Part shown: one piece after another, positions 57,389 through 64,000 of the stretch
How the letters are laid out: every line of letters starts with the position of its first letter
How positions within the stretch are numbered: the stretch's first letter is position 1
DNA from: Arthrobacter sunyaminii
Lineage (GTDB): Bacteria; Actinomycetota; Actinomycetes; Actinomycetales; Micrococcaceae
NCBI RefSeq assembly: GCF_018866305.1
Contig: NZ_CP076456.1
Coordinates: forward strand, 124,001 to 188,000
DNA length: 64,000 nt
Direction of reading: 5' to 3'
Program-made: the position numbers and the translations under genes
Notes under the pieces: generated by a model
The model's input: only the letters and a program-made list of their open reading frames with translations
Told to the model about the DNA's origin: nothing
Databases searched by the model: none

Positions 57389-58180
57389 TCAGACGGTGCT
57401 GATCAGGTCCGAGACTGAGTTGACGATCTGGGTGGGCCGGAACGGATAGCTGTTGATGTCCTCGCGCTGCGTGATGCCGCTGAGCACCAGGACCGTGGTC
57501 AGGCCTGCTTCGATGCCCGCAATGATGTCGGTGTCCATCCGATCCCCGATCATGGCTGTCGATTCCGAATGCGCGTCGATCTTGCGCATTGCGGAACGGA
57601 ACATCATGGGGTTGGGCTTGCCGACAATATAGGGCTTCATGTTGGTGGCCGCCGTAATCAGGGCCGCGATCGCGCCGGTGGCGGGCAGCGGCCCCTCCGG
57701 TGAAGGCCCGGTGACGTCCGGGTTGGTAGCAATGAAGCGTGCGCCGCCCATGATCAGCCGGATGGCCTTGGTGATGGTGCCGAAGGAGTAGGTGCGGGTT
57801 TCGCCCAGCACCACGTAATCCGGATTGGTGTCCGTAAGGATCATTCCGGCCTCGTGCAGCGCCGTCGTCAGCCCTGCCTCACCCACCACAAAGCAGCGGC
57901 CCGGCACCCCGGCGTTCTTGACCTGGTCCTTCAGGAATTCGGCCGTGGCCAGGGCGGAAGTCCACAGGTTTTCTTCGGGAACCTCCAGTCCCGACGCGTG
58001 CAGCCGTGCAGCGAGATCCCGCGGAGTGTAGATCGAGTTGTTGGTCAGGACGAGGAACCGCTTGGACGTCGCCACCCAGCGGTCAATGAGCTCGGCTGCG
58101 CCCGGAATGGGATTATTCTCGTGAACCAGGACACCGTCCATGTCCGTCAGCCAGCACTCAATGTTCTCGTTTTCGCCCAC
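57389..58180 (-). CDS. HAD-superfamily IIA phosphatase (NagD-like)
   Basis: 263 residues. HAD motif I is CWLTDMDGVLVHENNPIPGA (D-x-D), motif II FLVLTNNSIYTPRDLAARL, the substrate-cap region GRCFVVGEAGLTTALHEAG, and motifs III/IV are YIVGKPNPMMFRSAM (Lys) and TAMIGDRMDTDIIAGIEAGLTTVLVLSGIT. It dephosphorylates small sugar phosphates or nucleotides. It is convergent with the hydrolase gene; a short GCCGGC hairpin (57368-57385) lies between. Confidence 0.94.
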   Translation of the reverse strand: MGENENIECWLTDMDGVLVHENNPIPGAAELIDRWVATSKRFLVLTNNSIYTPRDLAARLHASGLEVPEENLWTSALATAEFLKDQVKNAGVPGRCFVVGEAGLTTALHEAGMILTDTNPDYVVLGETRTYSFGTITKAIRLIMGGARFIATNPDVTGPSPEGPLPATGAIAALITAATNMKPYIVGKPNPMMFRSAMRKIDAHSESTAMIGDRMDTDIIAGIEAGLTTVLVLSGITQREDINSYPFRPTQIVNSVSDLISTV

Positions 58181-58276
58181 GCTGTCCCTTTTCTTGCCGT
58201 GCGGGTCCGGCTGTGCACGCCGTGCTGCCGGTGACCCGTGATCGTCCGTCCCAGTCTTTCACCTTAGGCTTGTTGG

Positions 58277-58951
58277 GTGAAAGACAGCGCTGAACAATTG
58301 CCGGACCTGCCCGTTGAAACACCCGACACTGCCCCCACGCACCAGGTGGGCGTAGGACCGTGGGAAGGCCCGCTGCCGGAAGGGGATCACTGGGACCCGG
58401 AGCTCCTGGCCAACGGTGATGCCCGCAATGTCGTGGATGAGTACCGCTACTGGAAACATGACGCCATCGTGGCGGACCTGGACACCAAGCGGCATCCGTT
58501 CCATGTGGCGATTGAGAACTGGCAGCATGACTTCAACATCGGCACGGTGGTCCGCACAGCCAACGCGTTCATGGCCAAGGAAGTGCACATCATCGGCCGG
58601 CGCCGCTGGAACCGCCGGGGCGCCATGGTCACCGACCGCTACCAGCATGTGCGCCACCACCCCACGGTGGAGGACTTCGTGCAGTGGGCGCACAGCGAGG
58701 GCCTGCGCATCATCGGAATCGATAACTTTCCGGATTCGGTGCCGCTGGAAACCTACGAACTGCCGCAAAACTGTGTCCTGGTGTTCGGTCAGGAAGGACC
58801 CGGGCTCAGTGCCGAGGTGCACGCCGCCGCCGACGCCACCCTGTCCATTGCCCAGTTCGGGTCCACCCGGTCCATCAACGCGGGCTCCGCTGCGGCCATC
58901 GCCATGCACGGCTGGATCCGGCGGCATGTCTTCGGCCAGACGGTGAACTGA
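58277..58951 (+). CDS. TrmH/SpoU-family RNA 2'-O-methyltransferase
   Basis: 224 residues, GTG start. A 60-residue N-terminal extension precedes the SPOUT domain. Motif 1 is NWQHDFNIGTVVRTANAFMAKEVHIIG, motif 2 LVFGQEGPGLSAEV, and motif 3 IAQFGSTRSINAGSAAAIAMHGWIRR, which form the trefoil knot binding SAM. The target (tRNA or rRNA nucleotide) is not evident. It is a single gene with its own terminator. Confidence 0.95.
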   Translation: MKDSAEQLPDLPVETPDTAPTHQVGVGPWEGPLPEGDHWDPELLANGDARNVVDEYRYWKHDAIVADLDTKRHPFHVAIENWQHDFNIGTVVRTANAFMAKEVHIIGRRRWNRRGAMVTDRYQHVRHHPTVEDFVQWAHSEGLRIIGIDNFPDSVPLETYELPQNCVLVFGQEGPGLSAEVHAAADATLSIAQFGSTRSINAGSAAAIAMHGWIRRHVFGQTVN

Positions 58952-58953
58952 GC

Positions 58954-58977
58954 AGGGACCGGCTCCGCTCGGTCCCT
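58954..58977 (+). terminator. Hairpin after the TrmH-type gene
   Basis: AGGGACCG / CGGTCCCT, an 8-bp perfect stem beginning three bases after the stop codon, followed by TTGT. Confidence 0.7.
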
Positions 58978-59010
58978 TGTAGGCCCCGGCGCCCGTCCGC
59001 AGTCCGTTGT

Positions 59011-59023
59011 GCCGTGACACGGC
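59011..59023. promoter_or_regulatory. 13-bp palindrome upstream of the aldolase gene
   Basis: GCCGTG-A-CACGGC is perfectly symmetric around its central base. A TAGGAT hexamer at 59049-59054 could be the fba -10 box, which would put the palindrome at or above the -35 region. Confidence 0.35.
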
Positions 59024-59113
59024 GCACTGCCGGAAGGATACTTATGGCTAGGATGTAGGAAGCCAATGAGGGCCCTGGCCCTGCCGTAGATCGACCTTTC
59101 ACGAGGAGTCAGC

Positions 59114-60133
59114 ATGCCTATTGCAACCCCTGAGATTTATGCCGAGATGATCGACCGCGCAAAGGCCGGGGGATTCGCATATCCGGCAGTGAACGTCACC
59201 TCGTCCCAGACGCTGAACGCCGCCCTTGCAGGGTTCGCCGAGGCCGGATCGGACGGCATTGTCCAGGTGTCCACCGGCGGTGCGGCGTACTGGTCCGGTG
59301 CCAAGATCAAGAACATGGTCACCGGCTCACTGGCCTTCGCAGCCTATGCCCGCGAAGTGGCGAAGAGCTACAACGTCAACATTGCCCTGCACACGGACCA
59401 CTGCCCCAAGGACAAGCTGGACGACTTTGTGCTGCCCCTCCTGGCGGCCTCCGAAGCTGCGGTCAAGCGCGGCGAAGACCCCATCTTCAACTCCCACATG
59501 TGGGACGGCTCGGCGGAAACCCTGGAAGACAACCTGCGGATCGCCCAGGAACTGCTGGCCCGCACCCACGCTGCCAAGATGATCCTCGAGGTGGAGATCG
59601 GCACCGTGGGCGGCGAGGAAGACGGCGTGGAGAACGCCATCAACGAGAAGCTCTACACCACGGTTGCGGACGGTATGAAGACCATTGAGGCACTCGGCGC
59701 CGGCGACAAGGGCCGCTACCTCACCGCTCTCACCTTCGGCAACGTGCACGGCGTCTACAAGCCCGGCGGCGTAAAGCTGCGCCCCGAAATCCTCAAGGAC
59801 ATCCAGGACGCGGTGGGTGAATCCATTGGCCGGGAACGTCCCTTTGACCTGGTCTTCCACGGCGGCTCCGGCTCCTCCGCACAGGAAATCGCCGACGCGG
59901 TGTCCTACGGCGTCGTGAAGATGAACATCGATACCGACACCCAGTACGCATACACCCGCCCCGTGGTGGACCACATGTTCCGGAATTATGACGGCGTGCT
60001 GAAGGTTGACGGAGAAGTTGGGAACAAGAAGCAGTATGACCCGCGCGTGTGGGGCGCCTCGGCGGAAGCCGGGATGTCCGCGCGCGTAGTTGAAGCAGCA
60101 CAGAACCTAGGATCGGCAGGCAAGTCCCTCTAA
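59114..60133 (+). CDS. fbaA: Fructose-bisphosphate aldolase, class II
   Basis: 339 residues, AGGAG ribosome-binding site. The zinc ligands and active site lie in NIALHTDHCPKDKLDDF and ILEVEIGTVGGEEDGVENAI. The GNVHGVYKPGGVKLRPEIL loop, FHGGSGSSAQEIADAV and VVKMNIDTDTQYAYTRPV match the FbaA type. It cleaves fructose-1,6-bisphosphate in glycolysis and gluconeogenesis, the product of fruK earlier in the window. Its TAA shares a base with the next ATG (TAATG). Confidence 0.97.
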   Translation: MPIATPEIYAEMIDRAKAGGFAYPAVNVTSSQTLNAALAGFAEAGSDGIVQVSTGGAAYWSGAKIKNMVTGSLAFAAYAREVAKSYNVNIALHTDHCPKDKLDDFVLPLLAASEAAVKRGEDPIFNSHMWDGSAETLEDNLRIAQELLARTHAAKMILEVEIGTVGGEEDGVENAINEKLYTTVADGMKTIEALGAGDKGRYLTALTFGNVHGVYKPGGVKLRPEILKDIQDAVGESIGRERPFDLVFHGGSGSSAQEIADAVSYGVVKMNIDTDTQYAYTRPVVDHMFRNYDGVLKVDGEVGNKKQYDPRVWGASAEAGMSARVVEAAQNLGSAGKSL

Positions 60134-60561
60134 TGTCAGATGAATTCCGCAAGAACCTGCTCGGCCCCGAGCCCACGTACCTGCCCGAGGAGTCCGACGT
60201 CGTCGCGCGCCTTGAGGCCGGAGACGAAGCCGTGGACCTGGCCGCGAAGCACCCCACCTCGTCCCAGGTTTGGGCCATTCTGGCCGACGAGGCCTTCGAT
60301 GAGGGACGGACCATTGAGTCCTACGCCTATGCGCGGGTTGGCTACCACCGCGGTCTGGATGCCCTGAGGCGTTCGGGCTGGCGCGGTGCCGGTCCCATCC
60401 CTTGGGAGCATGTGCCGAACCAGGGGTTCCTGCGTTCGCTGTACGCCCTGGGCCGGGCGGCAGCGGCCATTGGAGAGGCCGAGGAAGTAGACCGGATCAC
60501 CAAGTTCCTGAACGAGTCGGATCCGCAGGCGAAGATCGCCATTGAAGGGCGCGAGTCCTGA
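60133..60561 (+). CDS. DUF3151 family protein
   Basis: 142 residues, start overlapping the aldolase stop. FRKNLLGPEPTYLPEESDVVARLEAGD, VWAILADEAFDEGRTIESYAYARVGYHRGLDALRRSGWRGAGPIPWEHVPNQGFLRSLYALGRAAAAIGE and the short acidic tail match the actinobacterial DUF3151 family, helical and TPR-like in look, typically next to fba. Function unknown. Confidence 0.93.
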   Translation: MSDEFRKNLLGPEPTYLPEESDVVARLEAGDEAVDLAAKHPTSSQVWAILADEAFDEGRTIESYAYARVGYHRGLDALRRSGWRGAGPIPWEHVPNQGFLRSLYALGRAAAAIGEAEEVDRITKFLNESDPQAKIAIEGRES

Positions 60562-60582
60562 TTCCCCGCTGATCCGTGCCAG

Positions 60583-60620
60583 AGGCCGGGTGCCCGACTT
60601 CGGTTGGGTGCCCGGCCTTT
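60583..60620 (+). terminator. Terminator after the DUF3151 gene
   Basis: AGGCCGGG...CCCGGCCTTT with an internal TG/TG mismatch and inner CCC/GGG pairing, ending in a short T-run. Confidence 0.75.
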
Positions 60621-60650
60621 GGCCTGTCCGGGCCGCGCGGGTTATCGCTG

Positions 60651-61154
60651 TTACCAGCCGCCGGTGCCCGGCGCCCCCTTGAAAGGTCCCGTGATGCGCC
60701 CGGTAATCCAGCCGCCGTAGAAGTCGCCGTCCTGTGGACGGACCTCTTCTCCATCCACAGTGCAGCGGTCCATCCTTCCGGGATACACCGCCGCCCGGCT
60801 CGCCAGCGGCGCATAGCCGGTCACGGGATCGGGATAGGTCCACGCCGCATGGGCGGCCCGCTCGTTTCCCCCGACGACGTCGAAGTACGCCGCCTTTCCC
60901 TTGTACTCACACCAGGTGGATCCGGGGGCAGGAACCAGCGCATCCGGCGCGAAGTCCTCCAGCGGAATGTAGTAGACCGGCGGGTGGCTGGTTTCCAGGA
61001 CCCGGACGGCTGACGTGGTGTCCGCTATCAGCTTTCCGCCGAGAAACACCTGCACATGCTCCGACGTCGGCTCCAGCCGCGGCGGGCGGGGGTAGTCCCA
61101 GACGGATTCGGCGGCGCGTTCCTGTTCCGGATGCAGAGGAAGTTGTTCCATCAT
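60651..61154 (-). CDS. DUF427 domain protein
   Basis: 167 residues. ESVWDYPRPPRLEPTSEHVQVFLGGKLIADTTSAVRVLETSHPPVYYIPLEDF is the N-terminal strand set. STWCEYKGKAAYFDVVGG and AAHAAWTYPDPVTGYAPLASRAAVYPGRMDRCTVDGEEV are the classic DUF427 motifs. The fold is a small beta-sandwich, function unknown. It is transcribed toward the DUF3151 terminator. Confidence 0.93.
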   Translation of the reverse strand: MMEQLPLHPEQERAAESVWDYPRPPRLEPTSEHVQVFLGGKLIADTTSAVRVLETSHPPVYYIPLEDFAPDALVPAPGSTWCEYKGKAAYFDVVGGNERAAHAAWTYPDPVTGYAPLASRAAVYPGRMDRCTVDGEEVRPQDGDFYGGWITGRITGPFKGAPGTGGW

Positions 61155-61268
61155 CAGCCCTTTCGCCTGCCGGCCGCAGTCGGCTCCTCCCCGGGGTTTC
61201 GGATTCTCCGGGTTATGCCGTGCTTCGGAGCTGTGGATGTTCGGGATGGGTGCTTCGGGGAAGAAGCT

Positions 61269-61961
61269 CTAGGGGGCAATCCGTGCATAGACAACGTAGT
61301 TGTCACCGAAGGTTCCGGTCTGGGGATCGTAACCGTCGCAGGTGATCAGGCGGAGTTCCGGCCCGTCGGTGTTTCCGTAGACCTTCTCGGTGGGGAAGGT
61401 GTCCTTGGGATACTGCTCGCCGTACATCACTGTGAAGACCGCGGTGGAACCGTCCTCACGCTGCACCTGAATCTCATCATTTGGCTGCAGTTCGCGCAGG
61501 TTCGCGAAGACACCCGGTCCGCCGTCATCGGCGTTGACGTGCCCCAGAATCACTGCCGGTCCGGGGTCTCCGGGTTTTGGTGAATCTCTGTACCAGGCAG
61601 CGGGTGCTCCGGGGTTGCCGGGAGGCACTTCCAATGTGCCGTCTTCCCTCAGCCCCACCTGCATCAGGTCCGAACCTGCGGCAACGGACGGAAGCGTCAG
61701 GGTTCTGGGTGGTGCCGTGATCTCGCGGGCCGGCTCAGGGCTGGGTGTTTCTGTTGGCTCGGAGGTGACGGTGCTGCCGGTGGTCTGAGCGGGCGACGGC
61801 GGCAGCTGCCAGGACGACTCCGAGGGTTCCGGCGGCAACGCTTCAGCGCCAGGGCTGGTTCCGCATCCCGGGATCAGCAAGCTGGCTGTAATGAGCAGGC
61901 CGGCAGCGGCAGTTGCCCGAAGACTCCTGCCGCCGCCGGTCTCAGGTGTCAGTCGGCTCAT
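61269..61961 (-). CDS. Class F sortase
   Basis: 230 residues. An N-terminal signal ends in a lipobox-like LLIPGCGTS, then comes a Pro/Ser/Thr-rich linker (about 38-75). The sortase catalytic triad is visible: His in VILGHVNADDGGPGVFANL, Cys in LRLITCDGYDPQTGTFGDNYVVYARI, and Arg in that same stretch. Class F enzymes are the actinobacterial housekeeping-like sortases that anchor surface proteins. It lies directly downstream of an Excalibur-domain surface protein (43-base gap) on the same strand. Confidence 0.92.
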   Translation of the reverse strand: MSRLTPETGGGRSLRATAAAGLLITASLLIPGCGTSPGAEALPPEPSESSWQLPPSPAQTTGSTVTSEPTETPSPEPAREITAPPRTLTLPSVAAGSDLMQVGLREDGTLEVPPGNPGAPAAWYRDSPKPGDPGPAVILGHVNADDGGPGVFANLRELQPNDEIQVQREDGSTAVFTVMYGEQYPKDTFPTEKVYGNTDGPELRLITCDGYDPQTGTFGDNYVVYARIAP

Positions 61962-62003
61962 GAGTGATGGAACCTTAGTCCGGCTGATCCTGATCGCACG
62001 GAA

Positions 62004-62423
62004 CTAGGCATGGTTCCCGCTGCGGCGCCGGATGACGAACGTTCCGGCCCCGGCGGCCGCCAGCATGAATCCTCCGGCCAGGGCGACTGAACCGAAGTCC
62101 GTCCCCTTCTCCGCCGCCACACCGGCATCCACTCCGCCCTCGGGCATGGGCATCCCGGTGTCTGTCGGCGCCGGCGGCTGCGAGGGGTCCGTTGTGGGAG
62201 GATCGCTGGGAGTTGACTCGGAGTTTTCGCAGGCGATTCCGTCGCCGTCCCGATCCAGGTCGGGACTGTAAAGAGGATCGCCGGCGGGAATGTTGTACAC
62301 CCCGTCAGCTGCAGCGTCGCCACAGGTTGCGTAGGGCGTCGTCATAGCGAAAGCCGGCGTCGCGGATAGTGCCGAGAGTCCGGTTACGGTTGCGAGTGCG
62401 AGTCCTGCTGTGCGTTTCTTCAT
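62004..62423 (-). CDS. Excalibur calcium-binding surface protein with sorting-signal-like C terminus
   Basis: 139 residues from ATG 62423. Signal peptide KKRTAGLALATVTGLSALSATPAFA. The Excalibur domain is YATCGDAAADGVYNIPAGDPLYSPDLDRDGDGIACE (Cys pair and DxDxDGxxCE calcium loop). A Pro/Thr/Ser-rich spacer, a hydrophobic helix (GSVALAGGFMLAAAGAGTFVI) and the basic tail RRRSGNHA follow. This is the layout of a sortase substrate, yet no LPxTG-type pentapeptide is visible before the helix. The neighbouring class F sortase may recognise a variant, or the protein may be a simple membrane anchor. Confidence 0.88.
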   Translation of the reverse strand: MKKRTAGLALATVTGLSALSATPAFAMTTPYATCGDAAADGVYNIPAGDPLYSPDLDRDGDGIACENSESTPSDPPTTDPSQPPAPTDTGMPMPEGGVDAGVAAEKGTDFGSVALAGGFMLAAAGAGTFVIRRRSGNHA

Positions 62424-62560
62424 TGGGCTCTGCTTTCCATGTGGGGTCGTCATCCGAGTGACGGTGACAGGAAAGAGAGTATGGACACGGTAGTTTTGTC
62501 ACCCGGGTAGCCGCCGTTTATGCCTGTGCAGCATGCAGATTAAATCGGGCCAATAGCGGG

Positions 62561-63154
62561 TCAGGGAAGGATGCTGGTCGTCACAGCAACTATTTGCGGT
62601 TTCGGCGGCACTGAGCTGAAACCGAACCGAACCGGCGGATCTACAGGTGACAAACCACCCAAATCCCGGCCGTCCCAACTGGCCAGTGCCCCCGTGACGG
62701 AACGGATGGACCGGACCCCGTAGTACTCGCGCCGCCCGCCGCCCGCAGACCCCGACGTCCGGACACCGGGCACCAGCAGCCCGGCCAGGGGGCTGACGGC
62801 GGCCAGCCAGCGCGGATGCACAGCCACAGCGGGCGGAACACGCTCCAGCAGCTGCCCGAGGGCGGTGCGCGGACCCAGCTCGGCCCTGAGCCGCAGCGGT
62901 CCCGCGCTGACCAGGAGGCTGTCCGCCGTGAGCCGGGCATCGACGTCGAACACGTCCACCGCATCGAAGGAATAGGTACCGGACACGTAGTCCGCAACCT
63001 CGGAGCTGGGGGCCAGCAGCAGGCGTGACCCGGCGGCGTTCTCCGCCATGACATCCGTGAACGCGCCAAATGGCGACTCCAGCCAGTGGCCCACCACCAT
63101 CCGGGTGCCGGAGGCTGTTCCAATGCCGGCGATGTAGCCCACAAAACGGTCCAT
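62561..63154 (-). CDS. Protein of unknown function, divergent from purA
   Basis: 197 residues, ATG 63154. Strand-rich soluble protein with GTRMVVGHWLESPFGAFTDVMAENAAGSRLLLAPSSEVADYVSGTYSFDAVDVFDVDA, then LRLRAELGPRTALGQLLERVPPAVAVHPRWLAAVSPLAGLLVPGVRTSGSAGGGRREYYGVRSIRSV. It has no signal peptide or membrane helix. It looks like a conserved actinobacterial protein, but I cannot name a domain. Confidence 0.75.
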   Translation of the reverse strand: MDRFVGYIAGIGTASGTRMVVGHWLESPFGAFTDVMAENAAGSRLLLAPSSEVADYVSGTYSFDAVDVFDVDARLTADSLLVSAGPLRLRAELGPRTALGQLLERVPPAVAVHPRWLAAVSPLAGLLVPGVRTSGSAGGGRREYYGVRSIRSVTGALASWDGRDLGGLSPVDPPVRFGFSSVPPKPQIVAVTTSILP

Positions 63155-63250
63155 CCGGCCACGCTACCCGGGTAACACCGGGCGGAATACATCTTATGGC
63201 GCTTCCAAAAGAGCACAGGACCTACAATCGGCTAAACTTGACAGGTAAGA

Positions 63251-63354
63251 GCCCCGCGACTCCGGCCAGACCCGGCCCACAGCCATTTCCGGTCCGGCTT
63301 GGGAGTCTAGGGGCGTTCTCATGCACGGAAGCGGATCGCGCCGTCGGCGTTTTT
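63251..63354 (+). promoter_or_regulatory. Structured purA leader ending in a terminator-like hairpin
   Basis: Nested helices: GCCCC/GGGGC (63251-63255 with 63310-63314), GACTCC/GGAGTC (63258-63263 with 63302-63307), GCC/GGC (63265-63267 with 63296-63298) and GACC-c-GG/CCGGTC (63269-63275 with 63289-63294, one bulge). A second hairpin CGCC-GTC-GGCG (63339-63349) is followed at once by T5 (63350-63354), 31 bases before the purA ATG. A TACAAT at 63223-63228 could be the -10 box, so both elements would be transcribed. The layout resembles a cis-acting attenuator; no known riboswitch class is recognised. Confidence 0.55.
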
Positions 63355-63385
63355 CTCCCTTTCGTAACTAATGGGGGAGGATCCC

Positions 63386-64000
63386 ATGCCCGCAATTGTC
63401 ATCGTCGGCGCCCAGTGGGGCGACGAAGGTAAAGGTAAGGCCACTGACCTGCTCGGGGGCCGTGTCGACTACGTCGTCAAGCCCAACGGCGGAAACAACG
63501 CCGGCCACACCGTCGTCGTCGGCGGTGAAAAATACGAACTCAAGCTTCTGCCGGCAGGCATCCTGAGCCCCAACGCCATTCCGGTGATCGGCAACGGCTG
63601 CGTGGTGAACCTCGAGGCGCTCTTCACCGAAATTGACGGGCTGGAAGCACGCGGGGCTGACACCTCCAAGCTGCGCATCTCCGCCAACGCCCACCTCGTG
63701 GCCCCGTTCCACCAGGTCATGGACAAGGTCACCGAACGGTTCCTGGGCAAGCGCGCCATCGGCACCACCGGCCGCGGCATCGGCCCGGCCTACATGGACA
63801 AGGTGGCACGCCTGGGCATCCGCGTCCAGGACATCTTCGACGAGTCCATCCTGCGCCAGAAGGTTGAAGGCTCCCTGCGCCAGAAGAACCAGCTGCTGGT
63901 CAAGGTCTACAACCGCCGCGACGTGGACGTTGAAGAGGTCGTCGAATACTTCCTGTCCTACGCGGACCGGCTGCGCCCCATGGTCATTGACTCAACGTTT
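63386..64000 (+). CDS. purA: Adenylosuccinate synthetase, N-terminal part (runs off window)
   Basis: 205 residues of about 430, from ATG 63386 with GGGAGG upstream. The GTP-binding and catalytic N-terminal motif is [18 protein letters not shown] (catalytic Asp). [26 protein letters not shown] contains the catalytic His. [29 protein letters not shown] is the IMP-binding loop. It makes adenylosuccinate from IMP, aspartate and GTP, the first step of AMP synthesis. The leader is unusually structured. Confidence 0.97.
   Translation, partial: MPAIVIVGAQWGDEGKGKATDLLGGRVDYVVKPNGGNNAGHTVVVGGEKYELKLLPAGILSPNAIPVIGNGCVVNLEALFTEIDGLEARGADTSKLRISANAHLVAPFHQVMDKVTERFLGKRAIGTTGRGIGPAYMDKVARLGIRVQDIFDESILRQKVEGSLRQKNQLLVKVYNRRDVDVEEVVEYFLSYADRLRPMVIDSTF

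Overview
The window is high-GC, densely packed chromosomal DNA from an actinobacterium, most likely Micrococcaceae (Arthrobacter sensu lato). This rests on base composition, frequent GTG starts with 4-base GTGA/ATGA overlaps, the Asp23-DUF2273-DUF6286-AmaP envelope-stress operon, DUF3151 beside class II aldolase, a class F sortase and the tRNA-Glu/Asp/Phe trio. I see no rRNA, CRISPR array, insertion sequence, prophage or origin.

Layout. 0-4.1 kb: a CDGSH protein and heme-oxygenase-fold iron enzyme (minus), a membrane protein, a small GNAT, and a two-gene unit of an HTH protein and a seven-helix membrane protein behind a long inverted repeat. 4.2-9.5 kb: fruK-fruA-ptsI-ptsH, a fructose PTS operon that also carries EI and HPr, with a perfect 20-bp palindrome upstream. 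9.6-17.8 kb: esterase, GlsB-type stress protein, EcsC-like protein, DUF445 protein, GH15 glucoamylase/trehalase-like enzyme, DoxX-like protein, phosphoesterase, zinc alcohol dehydrogenase and a STAS-like protein. 17.9-29.4 kb: pta-ackA, APC permease, thiamine-binding-like protein, spermidine-synthase-like protein, NCS2 purine permease, a dinucleotide-binding oxidoreductase, tandem universal stress protein, CDF cation exporter and a zincin. 29.5-29.9 kb: tRNA-Glu, tRNA-Asp, tRNA-Phe. 30.0-33.0 kb: PNPOx-like protein and the five-gene AmaP operon.

33-53 kb is the most unusual part, an accessory metabolic island. It contains a Gfo/Idh/MocA dehydrogenase, a complete ribose-type sugar/polyol ABC importer (SBP, fused ATPase, permease), a polyprenyl diphosphate synthase, two ROK regulators, a secreted PQQ-type beta-propeller protein with a PKD domain, a Tat-exported TIM-barrel protein, and a tightly coupled minus-strand operon. 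That operon encodes an inositol-3-phosphate-synthase-family protein, a UbiA prenyltransferase (EboC-like), a TIM barrel fused to an EboA-like domain, a TatD hydrolase (EboB-like), an EboE-like TIM barrel and an EboF-like phosphodiesterase. This is an actinobacterial version of the ebo cluster, in which the usual EboD sugar-phosphate cyclase appears replaced by an inositol-phosphate-synthase-type cyclase. My inference is that a sugar phosphate is cyclised, prenylated and processed or exported, with substrate import and prenyl donor supplied by neighbouring genes. The product is unknown.

53-64 kb returns to core genes: exodeoxyribonuclease III, NAD synthetase, orotate phosphoribosyltransferase, Tat-type alpha/beta hydrolase, HAD phosphatase, TrmH methyltransferase, class II aldolase, DUF3151, DUF427, class F sortase, an Excalibur-domain surface protein, and the start of purA behind a strongly structured leader that ends in a terminator-like hairpin.
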